A DNA stretch of 64,000 bases, from NCBI RefSeq assembly GCF_001949145.1, contig NW_019091400.1, positions 866,741 to 930,740 of the forward strand, read 5' to 3'. The notes under the pieces are model-generated. The model was not told the origin of the DNA. It searched no databases and saw only the letters and a list, made by a program, of their open reading frames with translations. A program made the position numbers and the translations under genes. Shown here piece by piece: positions 56,614-64,000 of this stretch (its first letter is position 1; the number at the start of each line of letters is the position of its first letter). This DNA is from Acanthaster planci (lineage: Eukaryota; Echinodermata; Asteroidea; Valvatida; Acanthasteridae).

Positions 56614-59600
56614 CATTACAAAGTGACGGCATCTCACGAGACAAATATAGGCTTCTCAGCTTGAAAGGACGTGAAGTTACCGAAAACTGAAGCCGCTTAC
56701 ACCAAATGGAGTCCTTGGACTGTATTTCTTCATCAGCGGCTTATGATTGGGATGTACCCATTCCGGCTGCAGAAAGAACATGGGTTTTCGTTTAAATCTC
56801 CTGCATGACGCTACTGAAAATTGGAACAGCACACAACCTAACCCATTTCATCTTTTAAACACGTGTGTTTTATGTCAAAGGCACCGTTGAACTCTTCTTC
56901 AATCGATAAACCAAATCATTTGCGTGCTTTGAGCAAGCATTTTATGTCCTTTTGATTTGACTTGCTGGTGCTGACAATAACCTTTCCATACGCGTAAGAG
57001 TAAGCCTGTTTGTCCCTTGGTGTGTCTACAGTTGTTCTCCCGGGCCGGTAGGCAGTAGCTACGGAAAACCCATAGTCCAGTTAGCTGATTTCCCGTTTAA
57101 TACCTACCTCCCAATTACAGTCTCAAGACTCTCAGTGCCTGACTTTTTACAGGTATACTGCATCGCAACTCCCGCACCTCGGCTTGTGAACTCCGAGTAA
57201 AGTCCAGAGTGAAGTCCGCTGATCTGCAGTAATTACAAACACTGGTCATTCGTCTAGTTCGCTATACTCCGAGGAGTCTGCGGGAGGTCAACCAGATACA
57301 ATAATATTGAGTATACCCCTTTTTTTCTAGGATTTCCTTAGATGGTTTCTTCCGATGTGACCGACCTATAATCCCCACCCGTCGGTAGGTGACCATCCGC
57401 GTGAACCAAGAGGCGTCACGACGAATTGCAGGCGCACCGTCGAGACTTTCCAGGTGTTTTAAGTTAAAACACCAGCGGCTGTGTTGTGGTAGGGCATATG
57501 TAAACCATAGTCAGTGCATCAGCTAGCCTGGCTTCCTTCCTCCATGGTTGGACATACTACTTCTGAAGTGGTTAACAATTCTTACTCGGCGTGATAATAA
57601 TGTACAGTGTAGGCCTACTCCGACGTGCACGATAGCAACAGGTCCAGTCAGTACTAGTGGCTTAGCTATTATATTATACCCTTTGGTATTTTCAAATAGT
57701 GAGGTTTCTGTTCTCAGTGATGGCTCATCACAATGATTAAACAGATAAAACCTAAACCTAAGTTTTTCTAGCTGTCGAAACGGGAGAATGTTGTCGGTAT
57801 CGGCCAACTTAGCACCAGCCGTAATTAGAGACAGTACCTCTGTGGCAAACAGGAGTAGTTCTGTACATGTACATGGAATTAAGCGACGCCCTCACAGCGG
57901 ATTGTGCATTTGACAATTTAAATCATTGGATGAATGGCGCACTAACTGCACACCATAGTTTCTACGAGCGAACTCTTCTCATTCTTTATATCCTCCTCTT
58001 CACAGTTCATCTCATTCCCCAAGAGTTTTACTCATGGACCCCGTTTTGCACGGTTCACCGGACCCCTCTGCACTTCACACAAGTCCCCATTCCACTTGCA
58101 GTGCGGGTAATTCCCTTCCAAGAACACGGAAATTCTTGAAAGCGTTGCTTAAACCCACGTCACGCAGAGATCTGTTCAATAAACTCACAGTTTGGGCAAC
58201 CACTCCGCGGGAAGACTCTTTGGTTTGCCTGTATCAAGTCTCAGCAGCCCCCTGGGGCAAGGCGTGCTTGACGGTTATTTAGATTCATTAATAAATAACT
58301 TTCAGTTGCGTTGTGATTTTCCCGGTGGGACTGTGGTTTACTGCGCTGGGATTTTCTGGATAAAATATTGATCGACCTTCTTGTGGTCTCTTCTGCTGTT
58401 ATTTCATTTTATCATCTACCTTTAAAGCGCCTGCGTGCACTTCAGCCTTCATTCAGGCTTTCTGTACCCGCCGTAACAATGCGGGGATTGGCGTTTACTA
58501 AAAACAGTGTCATTTTGTGATTTTTGCAACGGGTTGTAGATTGGAGGGGTGCGTTGAAATGGTCAACACTAAAGGATTAGCAGGTGGATTCCACCTTGAA
58601 ATGGTCAATATAGACTGTGTACAGTCCAAATTCGTCGGCTGCCGTTAAATTGTCTATTATTATACACTGAAAATAGAAACAACAAACTGATGTTTTAAAG
58701 TGATTTTACCAGATCCCTTCTCATGCTGTTTGTTGTACAATTTTTTTTACTTGTGAGCACAAGTGGAATTTTGCTGTATCATGTTCAGTCCGAAAGTAGG
58801 TCACCACCAGACGATGACTGAACGTACCGGCCCGGAAAACAGGTCCGGAGCAGGGATGAGTAACTTCACCGGACACCTACTACGATTCCCTGTGCGCCTC
58901 CATCGAAACCAAATAAATCTACCGGGCAGACATTAAGGCTTTGTTCGACACAGTCTGGTAGGACAAACACGTCAAAAACTAGACAGACAAACTTCGACGG
59001 TTAAATTTGCTTGTCACCGTCGTATGATCTGGGCTAGGCTATTCTGCTAGTATGGAGAAGAAATCAAACCAGTCAGCGTTTTATGAGAATGAATATGACA
59101 GTTTCGGGTTATTATGTAAAGTTACAACGTTGTAAATGAAAGCCGGCATATCGACCCACATGGTACAAAAGCTAAGGCTCCTTGCAAACGAGGACATCAT
59201 GCAACATAACTCAGTACGCGTTGTTGGGTTTGTACAGTTGATGTGAAAGACGGAATCTGTGTGACGTAATGCGAAGTTCAAGTTCATTGGCCGATCTGTG
59301 GGCATCGGGGGTCAGTGTCCCAGGTCTCCCAAAGGGCCAAGCCAAAATTTCGGATGGTGTGTATATCTTCAGACACGACCTTCAGATTTTTTTTATAACT
59401 TTGTCTTACGTCTGTTTTTAAAGACAGTTGTGCATGTGGGGTCTTCCAAATTTGGGTTTCACCTCCCGCCCAAAGTTAATAGTGCCCCCGCGGGCTGTGC
59501 GCTCAAAGATTTGGTGCAATGGGTGCTGCAATATCGTGACGTCTCGCTACGTAGACCAGCGCCCTCTGTCGTACTGTAGGCAGAGCATTGGCCCATGGAG

Positions 59601-60431
59601 CATTCAAGAAACACTATTTTACATTCTTTTACGTTGTTTAATGTGTCACTTAGGAGTTGAATGCTTCTCAGTAGTGTTTACGGAGATGCCTTTCGCGTGT
59701 AGATTTCTGGATGCATCACTTTCATTTCTTTGTAGGCCCTCAATTATGCAATGGTCAAATTCGATTGAAGTCCAGGAAAACCACATTCGTAACACTTATG
59801 TAACACTCAAAAATGGAGGAAATTAAAGACGACGTAGGGACCTACAATACAAAGTAAAAGACGCTGCAAAAGTTCAAGTATTTTGACAAAACTGCAGTGC
59901 CCCCCGCCCTAACTGAGGCTCGTTATGTGAGGCGGAAAAGTGCAGTACGCCCACTGTCGACTCGGAGCTGTTTATCGCCCACCGTTGCCATCAAATACAA
60001 GCAATCAAAATCGATTATTCAGGTGGTCAAATGTTGCCCAAACACAGTCCATGCCAAGTTGAAAGATCTGAACTTTGTTTTTCCTTCCATCAGGGAGAAA
60101 ACAAGACAGCCTTAAGCGCTAGATAAATATCCAGCGATGCTATCTTGTGTTATCTAGGCCCTATACAGATTTGTAAACCGAAGTAGCCTGGAAGTGTCCT
60201 TTCTAAAGAAACCGAACTTGAAGGAAGAAACACGACAGAACCTGGGCCTATTTCCTGAAAAAAAATATATCACTCCAGAAAAACATTTCCACTTAAAACT
60301 TGAAAATCAAAACAGACATGGGAAGCGCGGAAACGCACAAAGTGCAATCTTCCAAGTTATGGGCCTGATGTTGCATTCATCGGAGATTACACATCTTTTT
60401 TTTTTCGACGACAACGCCTCATTTTACGAAG

Positions 60432-60530
60432 TTTACATGCTCTCAACATTCTGCTTTTGCTCTTTCCATGGAATTAAGTTTTTACATGCTCTCAACATTC
60501 TGCTTTTGCTCTTTCCGTGGAATTAAGTTT
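60432..60530 (+). repeat. Tandem duplication of a 49-bp unit
   Basis: TTTACATGCTCTCAACATTC at 60432 recurs at 60481. The two copies run through GGAATTAAGTT with a single A/G difference. It is very recent or gene-converted. Confidence 0.92.
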
Positions 60531-61555
60531 CGAGGATAAAACTGCAAAAGTCTAATTAACCATGAACAGCAGAGGGGGAAACAAGTGGTTCTTCTGTAGC
60601 AAAGGGTGCTGACAGTTCTCCAGCCAAGCTCATTAGCATTATAAGTCCCCCCCCGTTTCCTTTGAAAAAGGATATTTAGCTTCCCAAATGGCTCGACTGT
60701 GTACATCCTTGCCAGGATCAACTCCCTAGTTCTTTGGGCTTCCGTCTGAGGGCAGATCGGATAAAAAAAATACTGTTGAAAAATCCCAAGGACCTGAGAA
60801 AGGGGCTTCATTAGGAAGAATGGCTGCGTGCAACTCGGAACTTGATCACTTTTCGGCGGCGGATTTTGTTTTGTGTGAATAATTTAAAAAGTAATTAGTT
60901 AACCCCTAAAAATTGAAAAGAAATTGGAAAATTAATTAAAAAAACAATAATTTAATTTTTGTTTGAGAAACCCCAAGGATATTTACTTGCATGCTATTGA
61001 GCCCTAAACAATGCTTATTGTACAGGCCTACTGTTTTCAATAGGGCTTGAGTGGACTGACCCGAAACCAAAACACACAAAAACACATAAACATAACTTGC
61101 GTGGTCCCCAGTCGCACTGCCACACGTTCTGATGGGAACGTGGAGCCCCAGACTAGTCTGTAGTGAGTCGACGCAATACATGTTCGGGAAATCCCAATAC
61201 GACGCAATTTTAGCGTCGATCTGCGCAGTTCCGCGTTTGAAAACGAGGCTGTATGTGTCGGCTTCAATTCTGAATACGATCAGACGATGGAAAGTAAGGA
61301 GTTAAGACACAAAATACATAAAGGTATATTAAATTAAGACTTTTCAGGCTGCAAATTTTTGAGGAAGAGTCTTTCAGGATGACTCGACACGTAAAATCAA
61401 AAGAAAACATAACGACAATTGACCGCGAACTAACGTACCTGCGACGGTCGTGTATCTTGTGCAGTGGGCGTGGTTTAAACTGAAGTGGCGTCACACTTAC
61501 GAACCGGATATCCATGTACATGTACATGTACCATAGAGCTACAACCCATGTACTG

Positions 61556-61640
61556 TGTGGACTCCGCCGCGGGCCGGCCGGGCGAGGCGACGAAGCTCAA
61601 CACAGAGAGCCTCGGTTTCGATGCAGATATGCGCAGACGG
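61556..61640. promoter_or_regulatory. CpG-rich patch, possible promoter
   Basis: GGACTCCGCCGCGGGCCGGC and surrounding CpGs stand out in A+T-rich DNA, about 1.7 kb before the CLCC1-like start codon. It could be a promoter or 5' noncoding exon; it is not proven to belong to that gene. Confidence 0.3.
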
Positions 61641-63314
61641 CGCTAACGTGAAATGTCTCTATTGCGATTGAAATGGTTAGTATTAAATGGAGCCCTCCTG
61701 GCCTTTACCGTCAAATGTTTTGCTCACCTTTTTATGAAATTTTCAATTCAAGAACAGTCTCAGCTTAAGATATATATGGATAGAGTGTTTTTGTTGAGAA
61801 CAGTGTGAAAAGAGAACGCCACTCGGTCGATCGAGATTCTGCTGTAAAGTGTTCATGTTATTTGCCTAGGCCTGCACGTACATGTACATCATGTACATGT
61901 ACACTCAGGAGGGAGTAGGCCTAGCTAGGCGTACAATAAATTTGCGGAAGAGTAGCCCAGGTTGGACATGTTGGCCACTAGTTTTCATTTCATTTATACC
62001 GTAACGACTAACCTCCGTAACGTTGTACGGTCAGGGAGTCCACCCGGGATAGCATAAGACTAGGAGTAAAGATTGTGCTGAGCAGAGAAACACATAGTAC
62101 ATACTTGCGCATATGACACAAAATCAGGAAGGTTTAGTTTCAAGTTCTATCTGACAACATTATGGAGTTCTCTCAAGATATTTGGAAAGACTTTGATATA
62201 CAGACGACACTTGATGTCAGTGTGCACACACCCATGAGACATGTCTGAAAAACCTATGCTTTCTGAGTACATGTAAATACTTTAGAATTTTTGTGACTAA
62301 ATGTACTTTTTTGAGACGTGTTGTCACTTTGTGACAGCTGTTGTAACATTTCAAGGGAAAATCGGTGTTAATAACTACTGGACATATATATATATGGAAC
62401 TCTTTCCAGGAAGTCTTGTAATAGCAGCCAGGTTTTGATGAAATGGGCCTACAGTATTATAACTTCGATACAATGTACACTGTAGGTTGGAAGCGATCAG
62501 CCAATCTGCATGATCGACCGAACAGTCTGCATAATTGGTCAATTCTGCATGAAATCCGCAATTTTACTTTCCTTTTACAAACTATCTTTCACAGCTGTGA
62601 ATTAAAAAGAACAAGCTGATGGCAGACTTATTGACAAATCATGCAGTAAGATTGACCGACATGTTTGAATGCAGTACAAATGTCATGAGAACATGTACAT
62701 AAATTGGTATCAGAAGTCCCAAATTTGTCACTGTTGTTTATTTGTATATCTGCTGTTTCCTTATAAAGCACAAGCAAGGCCCATTTTGTTGCACAGCAAA
62801 TAAAGTACAGGTTTACTGCTTGAAGTTGTCGTAAGACATGCACAATAAGGGTGGGCCATTTTCACGTTTAAACAATCCGTTCACAGAGTTTTCCCAAATG
62901 CTTAAACGGAACCGCCCATTTTAGAGGTTTGACATTCTGAGTGCCGCAATCTGGTGTTCATTTTTATTGCAAACGATGTAAAATGTAATCTAATGTTTGG
63001 AACACTTTCTCTTTCGGCTTCCATGTACTTTTGGAGAAAGAAGTGGATTCTAAAACAATAAACATTGCTTGTTTTAAATGCCCCAACATCAATCTACATT
63101 TTACATTGGTTGGACCATGTGCATTGTTACCGTATAATTATGCATGTATGAAAACACTAAGTTAGGCAGTGGCAGCCTCTGTAACGTGTTGGCCAAACTT
63201 TTAAACTGTATGGGAAAGGTTTCTAAATGTTTTCAAATTAAACGCAAATTCTCACCCTTATTACACACATGTAGATAGGCCAGTTTCTGTGATCAAACCT
63301 TGTGTGTGTTAAAA

Positions 63315-63527
63315 ATGCAGGCATCCCCTAATATGCTGCTCTGTTCGCTGGCCATTGTTCTGTTGGGCATGGCTACTACGTTGGTCTCAAGGAGCGAGGG
63401 ACAAGAAGAAGCCCCTGAATTGGATCCTGTTGGGGAAGAGTTTCCTAGTCAAGGCCACCTTGACCACACAGATATGCTGAACTTTGACCCCGTCAGCAGG
63501 ACGATGCGGGGTAGTGGTGGGATAAAT
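63315..63527 (+). CDS. CLCC1: CLCC1-like chloride channel, first coding exon (gene continues off the right edge)
   Basis: ATG at 63315, 71 codons, then donor gtaagt, phase 0. The N-terminus is a signal peptide (MLLCSLAIVLLGMATTLVS), followed by an acidic stretch and DHTDMLNFDPVSRTMR. Human CLCC1 has DPTDMLNYDAASGTMR just after its signal peptide, which is the basis for the name. CLCC1 is an ER-membrane anion channel (family knowledge); its transmembrane part lies outside the window. The call rests on one short motif plus the signal peptide. Confidence 0.7.
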
Positions 63528-64000
63528 GTAAGTGAAAGCAAAACACACTGGTTGTGTGTACGTGTACCATTGGTGAGTCAGGCATTAAACTTCATCAGCT
63601 TGTAAGCATGAGATTGAACGAGAAAGAATTTATTCTCATTGGCCATTTGGAGAGCATTAAGGAGAAATGAAAGACACAATCTACCCCATGCATCGGTTGT
63701 GTAACTTTGTAAACAAGCTCAAATTAAAGCAGTCAAAAACTGTGGATTTTACTGTTAAGGGAGCATCTCAAAAGTTGGAAAAGTTTGCGTTCAATTGCAC
63801 TGCTCCGCTGGAACAAAAGCATTTCATTAGAAGATTCACATGTCGGCAGGAACAGTCTGCGTTTTGCAGATGCATGTAGACCATTATGAGGCAGTTGGAA
63901 TGCTGCGTTCCCAATGGAATGGCTGGATCATTCCAGAATGAAAACACGGTGTTCTAAATGGACCATTCTCACTCGTGAGATGCTCCTGAACCACTTAATA
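63528..64000 (+). other. Intron 1 of the CLCC1-like gene
   Basis: Starts gtaagt. No second exon was recognised before the window ends. Confidence 0.55.

Larger units (their letters stand above)
56614..63314. other. Intergenic region upstream of the CLCC1-like gene
   Basis: No supported coding exon. It holds a 21-bp odd palindrome at 57453-57473 (GGTGTTTTAA and complement around one G) and a tandem duplication at 60432-60530. A GC-rich, CpG-containing patch is at 61556-61640. Confidence 0.55.

Overview
The window looks like a draft assembly of a cephalochordate genome (lancelet, Branchiostoma-like). The genes are split into many small exons with GT-AG introns. The recognisable proteins have animal, chordate-style architecture. 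Introns are crowded with the short palindromic word ACATGT/TACATGTA, which I associate with lancelet DNA. There is one run of Ns (17995-18488). The species call is an inference; no bacterial operons, rRNA, tRNA or CRISPR arrays were seen.

Layout. (1) 1473-19108, minus strand: the 5' half of an oxysterol-binding-protein-related gene, best matched to OSBPL9 (ORP9). Six coding exons encode the N-terminal PH domain and the following helical region; the lipid-binding (ORD) part lies off the left edge. (2) 19408-31493, plus strand: a complete DEPDC1 gene of ten coding exons. It starts 300 bp from the OSBPL9 start codon, so the two genes share a head-to-head promoter containing two CCAAT boxes and a TTTGAA (CHR-like) element. 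DEPDC1 has a 1509-bp in-frame cassette exon; including or skipping it gives 1037 or 534 residues, paralleling the long and short human isoforms. (3) 31494-40753: 3' UTR and intergenic DNA with a dispersed repeat. (4) 40754-47675, plus strand: a 13-exon ankyrin-repeat gene with an N-terminal FCS/MYM-like zinc finger, not assigned to a named family; its first exon is uncertain. (5) 52296-56311, minus strand: a two-exon gene for a small secreted cysteine-rich protein with a duplicated four-cysteine motif. (6) 63315-63527, plus strand: the first coding exon of a likely CLCC1 homologue, running off the right edge.

Repeats. There is a decayed Penelope-like element with inverted ends inside a DEPDC1 intron, and a near-perfect palindrome of about 150 bp with hammerhead-like cores in DEPDC1 intron 1. 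Others are a pair of CAGGGGTG-ended MITEs, a palindromic minisatellite flanking the assembly gap, two copies of a 180-bp dispersed repeat, several fold-back elements and two recent tandem duplications.

The genes do not form a pathway. The points most worth testing are the bidirectional OSBPL9/DEPDC1 promoter, the DEPDC1 cassette exon, the unassigned zinc-finger/ankyrin gene, the cysteine-rich secreted protein, and the hammerhead-bearing palindromes. All exon calls come from reading splice sites and frames by eye, with family comparisons from memory.
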